The notes under the pieces are model-generated. The model had not been told where the DNA came from, searched no databases, and worked only from the letters and a program-made list of their open reading frames with translations. A stretch of DNA of 64,000 bases from an uncultured Flavobacteriaceae bacterium (GTDB lineage Bacteria; Bacteroidota; Bacteroidia; Flavobacteriales; Flavobacteriaceae), in NCBI GenBank assembly GCA_947494325.1, contig CANLUS010000002.1, positions 124,001-188,000 on the forward strand. Direction: 5' to 3'. Both the position numbers and the translations under genes were made by a program. Position 1 is the first letter of the stretch; each line of letters starts with the position of its first letter. Of this stretch, positions 18,863 through 26,705 are shown in pieces.

Positions 18863-20125
18863 ATGAATTTTAGAGTACTCATTTCCATAGTTTTTTTATT
18901 TACCACATGTCTGAGTTATGCATCGTTCATTTTTATACCTATGGATGATGTCGCACAAAAAAATCATTTAAAAGCTTATGGAATTGCTTTTTTTTCATTG
19001 CAAAAGCAGCGTAATGTAAAGTGGCTACTAAACTATAAAGGAGGGTCTTTTCTTTTAGAAGATACGGAAGAGTTCAGAAAAGAATGTACCATTAGAGGAG
19101 TTTCTTATCAAATCGTATCAGATACCGAGGCACTATCAATATTAGAAGATATCGAAAGTCCTTCAAAAAATATGGAAGCTGTAATATTAGAGAAAGCGCC
19201 TAAAATTGCTGTGTACTCACCAAAAGATAAAATGCCTTGGGATGATGCTGTAACAATGGTGCTGAACTATGCGGAGATTCCTTATGATGTTATTTATGAT
19301 GAAGAAGTACTGGACGACAAGTTATTATTATATGAATGGTTACATCTTCATCATGAAGATTTTACAGGTCAATTCGGAAAATTTTATGGGGCTTACAGAA
19401 CAGCTCCTTGGTATATTGAAGGTAAATTGTATGCAGAAAAATTAGCAGAGAAGCTAGGCTATTCTAAAGTTTCTCAAGAAAAATTAGCTGTATCATTAAA
19501 AATTCGAGATTATGTATATGGCGGGGGATTTATGTTTGCTATGTGCTCTGCAACCGATAGTTTTGATATTGCTTTAGCGGCCGAAGGTGTAGATATTTGT
19601 GAAGCTATGTTCGATGGTGATCCGTCAGAGGCGAATTATCAAAACAAAATTGATTTTTCAAAGACCTTTGCATTTAAAGATTTTGATTTGGTTCGAAGTC
19701 CAACGCAGTATGAATTTTCTTCGATAGATATGACAATGAAGCGAAGAATACCAAAGACTCAAGATTATTTTGCCTTACAAGAATATTCAGCAAAATGGGA
19801 TCCTGTTCCTACAATGTTGTGCCAGAATCATACGCAATTGGTAAAAGGTTTTATGGGACAAACGACTAGTTTTGATCGAAAAAGTATCAAATCGAATGTA
19901 TTGGTAATGGGAGAGAATAAAGTGAATCGTGAAGCCCGATATATTCATGGAATAAAGGGGAAAGGCATGTGGACTTTTTATGGAGGCCATGATCCTGAAG
20001 ATTATAGACATTTAGTTGGTGATCCTAAAACAGAATTGGATCTACACCCTAATTCACCAGGTTATCGTTTAATTTTAAATAATGTGCTGTTTCCTGCGGC
20101 AAAAAAGAAAAAGCAAAAAACTTAA
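18863..20125 (+). CDS. secreted amidotransferase-like protein (flavobacterial 'asparagine synthetase B')
   Basis: 420-residue protein with signal peptide (cleavage after about SYAS, residue 22). In flavobacteria this family is commonly labelled asparagine synthetase B, but neither an N-terminal nucleophile Cys nor the SGGxDS ATP-pyrophosphatase loop is present. What can be seen is a class I glutamine amidotransferase-like pattern: GGGFMFAMCSATDSFDIAL with a possible nucleophilic Cys, and YGGHDPEDYRHLVGDP with a His near the C-terminus. A periplasmic hydrolase- or ThuA-like fold is more probable. It follows dnaB by 9 bp and precedes the CxxC-repeat lipoprotein by 4 bp. Confidence 0.7.
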   Translation: MNFRVLISIVFLFTTCLSYASFIFIPMDDVAQKNHLKAYGIAFFSLQKQRNVKWLLNYKGGSFLLEDTEEFRKECTIRGVSYQIVSDTEALSILEDIESPSKNMEAVILEKAPKIAVYSPKDKMPWDDAVTMVLNYAEIPYDVIYDEEVLDDKLLLYEWLHLHHEDFTGQFGKFYGAYRTAPWYIEGKLYAEKLAEKLGYSKVSQEKLAVSLKIRDYVYGGGFMFAMCSATDSFDIALAAEGVDICEAMFDGDPSEANYQNKIDFSKTFAFKDFDLVRSPTQYEFSSIDMTMKRRIPKTQDYFALQEYSAKWDPVPTMLCQNHTQLVKGFMGQTTSFDRKSIKSNVLVMGENKVNREARYIHGIKGKGMWTFYGGHDPEDYRHLVGDPKTELDLHPNSPGYRLILNNVLFPAAKKKKQKT

Positions 20126-20129
20126 TTCA

Positions 20130-20558
20130 ATGTACAAATATCTTCTATCAACTATTTTCATCATATTTTTATTTTCTTCTTGTATAGAGCGAGGTAAACC
20201 TCAACCAAAAGATGAAGTAAAAGAAACTACAAATGCCAGTGCTAAACCTAATGTAGAACATTATACATGTCCTAATGGGCATAAGGGTTCAGATAAACAA
20301 GGTGTGTGTCCAGAATGTAATACCGCTTTTCTACATAACCAAGCTTTCCACGGAACGAATTTAGCGGTTCCTAGACCGGCATTACAGGATCCTTTTAGTA
20401 ATGCTCCTGCTCCTCAAGGTACGCCATCACCAGCGCAAAATGCCTTTGGAGATTATCATTATACGTGTCCAAATGGTCACCCAGGAGGTTCTGGTTCAGC
20501 CGGAAAATGTACTGCTTGTGATGCAACATTAGCGCATAATCAATTGTATCATAAATAG
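20130..20558 (+). CDS. lipoprotein with two heavy-metal-binding-like CxxC repeats
   Basis: 142 residues from the ATG at 20130. A longer in-frame start at 20082 would overlap the preceding gene and mask the lipobox, so I reject it. IIFLFSSC gives a lipidated Cys at about 16. Two copies of one motif follow: HYTCPNGHKG...CPECNTAFLHNQAFH and HYTCPNGHPG...CTACDATLAHNQLYH, separated by a Pro/Ala-rich linker. Each has the C-x3-H plus C-x2-C layout of small heavy-metal-binding domains (YTCPMHP...CPKCGM type), though the spacing differs. Metal binding in the periplasm is inferred. It lies 4 bp after the amidotransferase-like gene. Confidence 0.75.
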   Translation: MYKYLLSTIFIIFLFSSCIERGKPQPKDEVKETTNASAKPNVEHYTCPNGHKGSDKQGVCPECNTAFLHNQAFHGTNLAVPRPALQDPFSNAPAPQGTPSPAQNAFGDYHYTCPNGHPGGSGSAGKCTACDATLAHNQLYHK

Positions 20559-20649
20559 GTATTTTTAAGGGATAGATCATTTCTTTAAACTTTTATATAT
20601 TTAATTAATTCTGACTGTTAACAACTCTCGAATAACTTTCAAAATGTGA

Positions 20650-20680
20650 TTTGTCACAGAATTTAAAAGCAGTATTTTTG
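20650..20680 (+). promoter_or_regulatory. promoter of the transketolase gene
   Basis: TTTG (20650-20653), 19 nt, then TATTTTTG (20673-20680): a full match to the Bacteroidota -33/-7 consensus. It ends 21 nt before the ATG at 20702. Confidence 0.75.
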
Positions 20681-20701
20681 CTATTCAAAATCTAATTTAA
20701 C

Positions 20702-21547
20702 ATGCCAACTACTCAAGAACTTCAAGATTTTTCAACACAAGTTAGACGTGATATTTTACGAATGGTACACGCTGTAAATTCAGGCCATCCCGGAGGTTCG
20801 CTAGGATGTACAGAGTTTTTTACTGCTTTATATCAGGAGGTAATGAATTATAGTACTGATTTTAACATGGATGGGGTGAATGAAGATTTATTCTTTTTGT
20901 CGAACGGTCATATATCACCTGTATATTATAGTGTACTGGCACGTAGTGGATTTTTTCCTGTTAAGGAATTAGGAACATTTAGATTATTAAATACGCGTCT
21001 TCAAGGTCATCCAACCACTCATGAAAAATTACCAGGTATCCGTATCGCGTCAGGCTCTTTAGGACAGGGTATGTCAGTTGCTATTGGTGCCGCAGAAGGC
21101 AAAAAGTTAAATAATGATGATGCAACTGTATATAGCTTACATGGCGATGGCGAATTACAAGAAGGTCAGTGTTGGGAGGCTATTATGTACGCAGCGGGCA
21201 AAAAAATTGACAACTTAATTGCCACAGTTGATTATAATGGGCAACAAATTGATGGTTCGACCAATACAGTAATGCCTTTGGGAGATTTGAAAGCAAAGTT
21301 TGAAGCATTTGGATGGGATGTTCTAGAAATAGAAAAAGGAAATGATATTGATGCTGTTCTTGCCGGTTTAAAAGAAGCAAAATCAAGAACTGGTAAAGGA
21401 AAACCTGTTTGTATTTTACTGCATACCGTTATGGGCAATGGTGTTGATTTTATGATGCACACACATGCCTGGCACGGAAAAGCTCCAAATGACGATCAGT
21501 TGGCAATAGGACTTGAACAGAATGCCGAAACTTTAGGAGATTATTAA
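20702..21547 (+). CDS. transketolase N-terminal (thiamine diphosphate) subunit
   Basis: 281-residue N-terminal half of a split transketolase. It has the ThDP pyrophosphate site GDGELQEGQCWEA (about residues 143-155), HPGGSLGCTEFF, GSLGQGMSVAIGAA and HTVMGNGVDFM. It ends where the Pyr domain would begin, as in organisms that encode the enzyme as two polypeptides. The partner subunit, which in related genomes usually follows at once, is absent: the next gene encodes a TonB-plug-like protein. The enzyme moves two-carbon units in the pentose phosphate pathway, and this subunit alone should be inactive. Confidence 0.93.
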   Translation: MPTTQELQDFSTQVRRDILRMVHAVNSGHPGGSLGCTEFFTALYQEVMNYSTDFNMDGVNEDLFFLSNGHISPVYYSVLARSGFFPVKELGTFRLLNTRLQGHPTTHEKLPGIRIASGSLGQGMSVAIGAAEGKKLNNDDATVYSLHGDGELQEGQCWEAIMYAAGKKIDNLIATVDYNGQQIDGSTNTVMPLGDLKAKFEAFGWDVLEIEKGNDIDAVLAGLKEAKSRTGKGKPVCILLHTVMGNGVDFMMHTHAWHGKAPNDDQLAIGLEQNAETLGDY

Positions 21548-21620
21548 TTTCCCGATACAAAGAGATCGCTACTTATGTTTTCTTTTGTAATTTTAGATGA
21601 TGAACCATCAAAATATTATT

Positions 21621-22307
21621 ATGAAATTAAAAGCACTCTGGTTAATAATTGCCATTTTTTGTATCTCAACTTCATCAGATGCGCAGCATAAGAAGAAGGT
21701 TATTAAAATTTCAGGAACGGTAACAGATATTGATAATAAGGCGCTGCATGGTGCAATGATTTTTATTGATTCGATAAAAACAAAAGTTAAAACCAATAAA
21801 AAAGGTTTTTATAAGATAAAAATAAACCCAGAAACTTCCGAAGTTGCCATTTTGGTAAAGGGTCAAGGTCTCTTAGCGAAGAAATATAATAGAGAAAAGG
21901 TTATCAATTTTGTGTTTCGCACAGATAAAACTGCGGATTTTCAAGAAGATATGGTAATCGGTATGGGGTATAGCTTAGAAGTTAATAAGGTTTCTGATAA
22001 TTTCAATACTGGTGGAAAATACACTGATTTTGCAACTATTTATGAAATCTTAGATAGAAAATTTCCGTTTGTAAAAGTTAGAAATGGAAGAATAAAAATC
22101 GGTAACGGGCCAAATAGTTTTACCGGCGATGATACTCCTTTAATTTTTATTGATGATATGCGGGTGAATGAACAAACCATGGCAGTAGTTGCCCCGAATG
22201 ACATTAAGAAAATTAGAGTGATTAGAAGAGGAAGTGAAGCAGCAATTTATGGTGGGTTAGCTGCATCTAATGGTGTTATTCTAATTGATTTGAAAAAAGG
22301 AAATTAG
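21621..22307 (+). CDS. secreted protein: carboxypeptidase-regulatory-like plus TonB-plug-like domain
   Basis: 228 residues from the ATG at 21621, which begins a good signal peptide (MKLKALWLIIAIF, ending SSDAQ); the frame opens earlier at 21597. After cleavage there is a beta-sandwich of the CarboxypepD_reg type (ISGTVTDIDNKALHGAMIFID), then a plug-domain-like C-terminal part with TPLIFIDDMRVNEQTMAVVAPNDIKKIRVIRRGSEAAIYG and SNGVILIDLK. The latter matches plug domains of SusC/TonB receptors, but no beta-barrel follows, so it is a barrel-less plug protein. Role unknown. It converges on the TRIC gene with a 7-bp gap. Confidence 0.85.
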   Translation: MKLKALWLIIAIFCISTSSDAQHKKKVIKISGTVTDIDNKALHGAMIFIDSIKTKVKTNKKGFYKIKINPETSEVAILVKGQGLLAKKYNREKVINFVFRTDKTADFQEDMVIGMGYSLEVNKVSDNFNTGGKYTDFATIYEILDRKFPFVKVRNGRIKIGNGPNSFTGDDTPLIFIDDMRVNEQTMAVVAPNDIKKIRVIRRGSEAAIYGGLAASNGVILIDLKKGN

Positions 22308-22314
22308 ACGATAT

Positions 22315-22926
22315 TTATTCTTTAGTATAAAAAGTTGGCAACGAAAGTTTAAATTTCACCGCAACTAGACGTATGAGTATGACAGTTATAACTGTGATAA
22401 TATAAACCACATTTACTTGTAAATTAGTCTGCTGCAAGAGAATAAATACTAGGGCACCTATAATACAAGCACTGGCATATATCTCTTTTCTGAAAATCAC
22501 CGGAATCTCATTGCATAAGATATCTCTAGTGACGCCTCCAAAAGTCGCAGTCATAGTTCCAAGGGCTATCGATATTAATGGATGTAAGTCATATTGAATA
22601 CCTATTTCTGTTCCTATAATGGTAAATACCCCTAATCCTATAGTGTCAAATAAAAAGAGAGAAGTGCTTAAATAACTTATTTTCTTGCGGAGTAGAATTG
22701 CTATAACCGTTGCTATGAGAATCGCATAAACATAATTTATATCTTGCATCCAAGCGACCGGGTTTCTACCAATAAGAATATCGCGAATTGTCCCACCTCC
22801 GATAGCAGTTACAAAAGCAATTATAAGTACACCAAAGGGATCAAACTTTTTGTTGATTGCCACCAAAGCACCAGAAATTGCGAATGCACTGGTTCCTAAA
22901 ATATCTAATGCATAAAATATAGTCAT
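22315..22926 (-). CDS. TRIC/UPF0126-family membrane protein
   Basis: 203-residue inner-membrane protein with about seven hydrophobic segments arranged as two similar halves. The conserved glycine-rich motifs are both present: AFVTAIGGGTIRDILIGRNP (about 38-57) and GTMTATFGGVTRDILCNEIP (about 122-141). The family (formerly UPF0126, YicG) comprises trimeric intracellular cation channel homologues; transport of a small substrate has also been proposed. Length is normal. It is downstream of the shortened SRPBCC gene on the same strand, 9 bp away. Confidence 0.92.
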   Translation of the reverse strand: MTIFYALDILGTSAFAISGALVAINKKFDPFGVLIIAFVTAIGGGTIRDILIGRNPVAWMQDINYVYAILIATVIAILLRKKISYLSTSLFLFDTIGLGVFTIIGTEIGIQYDLHPLISIALGTMTATFGGVTRDILCNEIPVIFRKEIYASACIIGALVFILLQQTNLQVNVVYIITVITVILIRLVAVKFKLSLPTFYTKE

Positions 22927-22935
22927 AGAAGGTTT

Positions 22936-23148
22936 TTACATGTTTACAAATTCATATCCAACTAATTCAAATCCTCGAAGATCAACTTCAGCTTCGTTCG
23001 CTAACTTCTTGTCTTCACGCTCATATGTAGCGTCCTTTAAAAACCATGAACAAATACCTTTTTCGGTCGTCCATGACTGATATAATAACTCAATAGAGAC
23101 CTTGATATGAATTTTTTTAGTAAAAGAGTCCCATGTTAATTTCTTCAT
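22936..23148 (-). pseudogene. SRPBCC/AHSA1-like gene with an apparent internal deletion
   Basis: 70 residues from the ATG at 23148. The N-terminal part (MKKLTWDSFTKKIHIKVS, WTTEKGICSWFLKDATY) matches the start of a flavobacterial SRPBCC (START-like) family, and the last ~18 residues (AEVDLRGFELVGYEFVNM) match its end. Full-length members as I remember them are about 140-150 residues, so roughly 80 central residues, including most of the lipid-cavity sheet, are missing while the frame is kept. It is probably a decayed gene; a functional miniature is less likely. It follows the TfoX-N gene by 11 bp. Confidence 0.6.
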
Positions 23149-23159
23149 AATTTCATGTT

Positions 23160-23486
23160 TTACAGTTCTTTCAATTTGGTCTTTGCATGTTCTAGCCCTA
23201 GATGCACCCAATAGTTTAGGTTTTTTTTATGCTCTAGCTCTACATAGACAAATTCCTTCATTGCTTTCTTTGTAAAGTCCATTGGACGAACATTATATTT
23301 TTCTAATTCTTGATCCATTTTAGAAGCTATAACTCGCACAGCCAAGTCATCTTTTATAACACCAATGGTCATTTTCCCTTTATATAAAAAACAAACACCA
23401 CCGAACATTTTTTTTTCAATAATAGTATCATTATAGTCGACTAATAATTCTCTAATATGATCAGCTAAAATTTCATTATAAGCCAT
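23160..23486 (-). CDS. TfoX/Sxy N-terminal-domain protein
   Basis: 108-residue single-domain protein. The TfoX-N pattern is seen in IEKKMFGGVCFLYKGKMTIGVIKDDLAVRV (about 23-52) and PMDFTKKAMKEFVYV. In gamma-proteobacteria TfoX/Sxy activates competence genes together with CRP; the lone N-domain form here has no assigned role. Its start overlaps the end of the glycosyltransferase gene by 11 bp, so the two are translationally linked. The short SRPBCC remnant follows. Confidence 0.88.
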   Translation of the reverse strand: MAYNEILADHIRELLVDYNDTIIEKKMFGGVCFLYKGKMTIGVIKDDLAVRVIASKMDQELEKYNVRPMDFTKKAMKEFVYVELEHKKNLNYWVHLGLEHAKTKLKEL

Positions 23487-24489
23487 GATTCTCTAATTTA
23501 TCAAATGTTTTCTTTCGAGAAATAAAGTATTGGGAGACAATACTTTTAATTTTGTAATAGTGAGGTTTTCTTTCCGATAATTGTTTCCTTTTTGAATACA
23601 TTTTTTGAAAGTTCATATAAAAACTAAAATGTGCTTTTAAAACAGCTACAAAATGTCTTGGTTTTAATTCGATCAAAAATTTAAATGCCGCAATTCCATC
23701 GAGTATCATACGCAACAATACAGTAAAAAAAAGTTGTTGCTTCGATACATTTTTAACCAGAGCGTATAAGCTATTTCTAAAATTTAAATATGTTTTTTTC
23801 GGATCGTATTGCTCTAATGTCGCTCCACCCACATGATATACGGTTGAACTACCAACGTATTGAATTTTAAGATTTGAATTTTGGATACGCCAACATAAAT
23901 CTATTTCTTCTTGGTGGGCGAAAAAATCCTCATCAAATCCATTAAGATTGTGAAATACAGCTGCACGAATAAAAAGACATGCTCCGGATGCCCAAAAAAT
24001 ATTGATGATATCATCAAATTGACCAGAATCCTTTTCAATGGTATCAAATAATCGACCTCTACAATACGGATAGCCATATTTATCTATAAAACCACCGGCT
24101 GCACCGGCATATTCGAATGCATTTTTATCTTTAAAGTCTAAAATTTTTGGTTGTATAGCGGCAGTATGTGACTCTTTTTTAAATTGTTGAATAATAGGGG
24201 TTAGCCAATGCTCGGTAACTTCAATATCAGAATTTACCAGTGCATATATATCTGCTTTGACATGTTTTAATGCCTCATTATATCCTTTAGCATATCCACC
24301 ATTTTCGATGTTTTTAATAATTCTAATTGTTGGAAAGTGTTTCTTCACAAAAGCTATAGAATCGTCAGTGGAGGCATTATCAGCAACATATATATCGGCT
24401 TCATCTTTACTAAAGTTGACAATAGAAGGTAAAAACCGTTCCAGAAGCTGCTTACCGTTCCAATTTAATATTACTATGGCTACTTTCAT
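23476..24489 (-). CDS. family 2 glycosyltransferase
   Basis: 337-residue GT-A fold enzyme. KVAIVILNWNGKQLLERFLPS opens the nucleotide-sugar site; VADNASTDDS and LVNSDIEVT (DxD-like metal site near residue 90) follow; the acceptor-side motif is GFDEDFFAHQEEIDLCWRI (about 198-216). The C-terminal region has amphipathic and hydrophobic helices (FTVLLRMILDGIAAFKFLIEL), fitting membrane association. It resembles the rhamnosyltransferase-like group. It overlaps both neighbours (4 bp with the HsdR-N gene, 11 bp with TfoX-N). The acceptor is unknown; cell-surface polysaccharide is likely. Confidence 0.93.
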   Translation of the reverse strand: MKVAIVILNWNGKQLLERFLPSIVNFSKDEADIYVADNASTDDSIAFVKKHFPTIRIIKNIENGGYAKGYNEALKHVKADIYALVNSDIEVTEHWLTPIIQQFKKESHTAAIQPKILDFKDKNAFEYAGAAGGFIDKYGYPYCRGRLFDTIEKDSGQFDDIINIFWASGACLFIRAAVFHNLNGFDEDFFAHQEEIDLCWRIQNSNLKIQYVGSSTVYHVGGATLEQYDPKKTYLNFRNSLYALVKNVSKQQLFFTVLLRMILDGIAAFKFLIELKPRHFVAVLKAHFSFYMNFQKMYSKRKQLSERKPHYYKIKSIVSQYFISRKKTFDKLENHGL

Positions 24490-24929
24490 CTATAATCAGG
24501 AATATCTTCTAAAAAAACATAACATTCATTTTCATAGTCCAATTTGCAAAAATAATGTTGTAATCCATTACTTACCATCAAATAATTTGCTTTCAATTGT
24601 AGATTGTATCGAGCAATTTGATCAAAAGTATGCTGTGTTATTTTTACTTTTGGAGCCTTGCATTCGACAACAAGTTCTGGTAACCCCTGGACATTATAGA
24701 TTAAAATATCTGTCCTTTTCTTTAATTTGTTTACTAATAGTTGTTTTTCTACTGTGGTTAGCGAAAGGGGATAGTTTTTGTCATACGTTAAAAAATGAAG
24801 CACATGTTGTCGTACCCATTCTTCGGGAGAAAGCACAACATATTTTTTTCTGATTACATCAAAAATATACTGCTTATTTTCGCTACTTTTGAGCTTAAAT
24901 TGATATGCAGGGAAATCAAGGACTTGCAT
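24486..24929 (-). CDS. lone HsdR N-terminal-type PD-(D/E)xK nuclease domain protein
   Basis: 147 residues matching only the N-terminal nuclease domain of type I restriction subunit R. The PD-(D/E)xK core is RTDILIYNVQGLPELVVECKAP (Asp at about 94, ExK at about 109-111), followed by the QIARYN helix. No helicase, specificity or methylase gene is nearby, so this is not a restriction system. The same arrangement beside holA occurs, to my knowledge, in other flavobacteria, which hints at a role in DNA metabolism. Divergent from holA. Confidence 0.85.
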   Translation of the reverse strand: MQVLDFPAYQFKLKSSENKQYIFDVIRKKYVVLSPEEWVRQHVLHFLTYDKNYPLSLTTVEKQLLVNKLKKRTDILIYNVQGLPELVVECKAPKVKITQHTFDQIARYNLQLKANYLMVSNGLQHYFCKLDYENECYVFLEDIPDYR

Positions 24930-24958
24930 ACTACAAAAATGAACTTTTTTTCTTAGTT

Positions 24959-25963
24959 GTGGAAGGTATCAACCAAATAGTTTCTGACATTAAATCGGGT
25001 CATATTAAACCCATCTATTTTTTAATGGGTGAGGAGTCCTATTATATTGATAAGATTAGTGATTTTATTGAAAAGAATGTGTTGAGTGAAGAGGAAAAGG
25101 GCTTTAATCAGATGGTGTTATACGGAAGAGATGTTAGTATTGAAGATATTGTTTCAAATGCGAAACGTTTCCCAATGATGGCGGAGCGTCAAGTAGTTAT
25201 TGTAAAGGAAGCACAAGATTTATCTCGTACTATTGAAAATTTGGTGAACTATGCTGAAAACCCTCAACCTTCAACTGTTTTGGTTATTTGTTATAAATAC
25301 AAAACACTAGATAAACGAAAAAAGTTATCCAAAACGATTCAAAAACATGGAGTGCTTTTAGAAAGTAAGAAGCTTTATGAAAATCAGGTTGGAGATTGGA
25401 TTCGACGTGTACTTTCAGGCAAATCATATACCATTGAACCGAAGGCTACGCTTATGCTAATTGAATTTTTAGGCACAAGCTTATCAAAAATAAATAATGA
25501 ACTAGAAAAGCTACTATTAATTTTACCAGAAGGATCATTAATTACGGCTGCTCATGTTGAGGATAACATAGGTATTAGCAAAGACTTTAATAATTTTGAA
25601 TTAAGAAAAGCAGTAGGAGCGAAGCAGATTGTTAAAGCTAATCAAATTGTAAATTATTTCTCTCAAAATCCTAAAAGCAACCCTTTGGTCATGACTATTT
25701 CTTTATTAAACAGCTTTTTTACTCAGTTATTGATATATCATAGTTTAAAAAATAAGTCAAAATCGAATGTCGCAAAGGCCTTGCGTGTAAATCCTTATTT
25801 TGTAGGTGATTATGATGTTGCGGGTCGTAATTATCCAATGCGAAAAGTTTCTCAAACCATTTCACTTCTTCGAGAAGCTGATCTTAAGAGTAAAGGAGTG
25901 GGCGCCACAAATATGAATCAAGGAGATATTTTAAAAGAGCTACTTTTTAAAATAATGCACTAA
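24959..25963 (+). CDS. holA: DNA polymerase III delta subunit
   Basis: 334 residues from the GTG at 24959. An in-frame ATG at 24905 would extend it by 18 residues but overlap the 5' end of the divergent HsdR-N gene; the family start INQIVSDIKSGHIKPIYFLMGEESYYIDKI fits the GTG better. The product is the clamp-loader delta subunit, which opens the sliding clamp. The AAA+-like N-domain (PIYFLMGEE), mid-region (YKYKTLDKRKKL) and C-terminal helical collar (EADLKSKGVGA) are recognisable. It ends by overlapping the stop codon of the convergent YwbE gene. Confidence 0.92.
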   Translation: MEGINQIVSDIKSGHIKPIYFLMGEESYYIDKISDFIEKNVLSEEEKGFNQMVLYGRDVSIEDIVSNAKRFPMMAERQVVIVKEAQDLSRTIENLVNYAENPQPSTVLVICYKYKTLDKRKKLSKTIQKHGVLLESKKLYENQVGDWIRRVLSGKSYTIEPKATLMLIEFLGTSLSKINNELEKLLLILPEGSLITAAHVEDNIGISKDFNNFELRKAVGAKQIVKANQIVNYFSQNPKSNPLVMTISLLNSFFTQLLIYHSLKNKSKSNVAKALRVNPYFVGDYDVAGRNYPMRKVSQTISLLREADLKSKGVGATNMNQGDILKELLFKIMH

Positions 25964-26154
25964 CTTTTAATTTCTTTTACACGTCCAACTATCCCTGAAT
26001 CTAACTTGACTTTAATGCCGTGTGGATGATTCGCTGAATTTGTCAATATTCGTTGAACAGTCCCGTGTGTTAATTCGCCAGAGCGCTGATGCTGCTTTTG
26101 AACAATTGATACCTCTTGGCCTATTTTTATATTACGTCTTTGATTTGCGTCCAT
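25960..26154 (-). CDS. YwbE family protein
   Basis: 64-residue basic protein that matches YwbE/DUF2196 over its whole length: RRNIKIGQEVSIVQKQHQRSGELTHGTVQRILTN, then HPHGIKVKLDSGIVGRVKEI. This looks like a single small beta-barrel (SH3- or KOW-like), so RNA or ribosome contact is plausible but not shown. The stop codon overlaps that of the convergent holA gene. It lies 3 bp downstream of the NTF2-like gene. Confidence 0.9.
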   Translation of the reverse strand: MDANQRRNIKIGQEVSIVQKQHQRSGELTHGTVQRILTNSANHPHGIKVKLDSGIVGRVKEIKS

Positions 26155-26157
26155 ATT

Positions 26158-26685
26158 TTATTTAGGTAAATACTTTTTTGGAATGGGGTTTTTGGCGGTT
26201 TCTTGCGTCCAATATATGTTGACAATACACCATCTTTCACCATCATTTAGTAATTGAATACTATTAATACCTCTCATAAACGGTTTCGTATCTTCCGCAC
26301 TTTTAAAAGATTCATATGTGCTAAAAACATGAACTATACTACCAAAAGTATCAACTACTCTATAAATTTCCTTTTCAAAAAATCCGTTATCCAATAACCA
26401 TTGACCTGATGCTTTAATATAACCATCTGGAGATAAGTATCTCGTGCCACTAATCCCTTCTTTATTTTTTCCTGAAGGGATTAATTTCGCTTCTGGTCTA
26501 AATAAATATTTGAATAACTCCCAATTACGTGCTTCTCCTTTCTCTCCAGAGATCACACCGTATAACGTTTTTAAAGTGCTATCTAAGGTTTTTACTTTAG
26601 TTATATATTTTTCATTTGGTGCTTGCGCATTGCTTGTAGTTGAACAATAAATACAAATTAAAAGTGCCAGTATTACTTTCTTCAT
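26158..26685 (-). CDS. secreted NTF2/SnoaL-like protein
   Basis: 175 residues with signal peptide (ends TTSNAQA, about residue 21). The body fits an NTF2-like cone: LDSTLKTLYGVISGEKGEARNWELFKYLF at the N-terminus, and FSTYESFKS plus INSIQLLNDGERWCIVNIYWTQET as the typical last strands. Such folds bind or isomerise small molecules; no catalytic residues are obvious. It is flanked by the creatininase-family gene upstream (20 bp) and YwbE downstream (3 bp). Confidence 0.75.
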   Translation of the reverse strand: MKKVILALLICIYCSTTSNAQAPNEKYITKVKTLDSTLKTLYGVISGEKGEARNWELFKYLFRPEAKLIPSGKNKEGISGTRYLSPDGYIKASGQWLLDNGFFEKEIYRVVDTFGSIVHVFSTYESFKSAEDTKPFMRGINSIQLLNDGERWCIVNIYWTQETAKNPIPKKYLPK

Positions 26686-26705
26686 AATTTTTAGATTAAA
26701 GTGGT

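Noticed and set aside
20082-20129. Upstream start for the CxxC-repeat lipoprotein
   Set aside because: It overlaps the previous gene by 44 bp and would bury the signal peptide and lipobox behind a basic leader.
20702-21547. Truncated transketolase pseudogene
   Set aside because: It has a consensus promoter, a complete ThDP domain and the usual length of the N subunit of split enzymes, so it is an orphan subunit and not a broken gene.
24257-24853. 198-codon plus-strand ORF
   Set aside because: It lies antisense to the glycosyltransferase and HsdR-N genes, both clear families, and its translation has no recognisable feature.
24486-24929. Remnant of a type I restriction system
   Set aside because: No hsdM, hsdS or helicase traces nearby, the gene is intact and family members occur alone.
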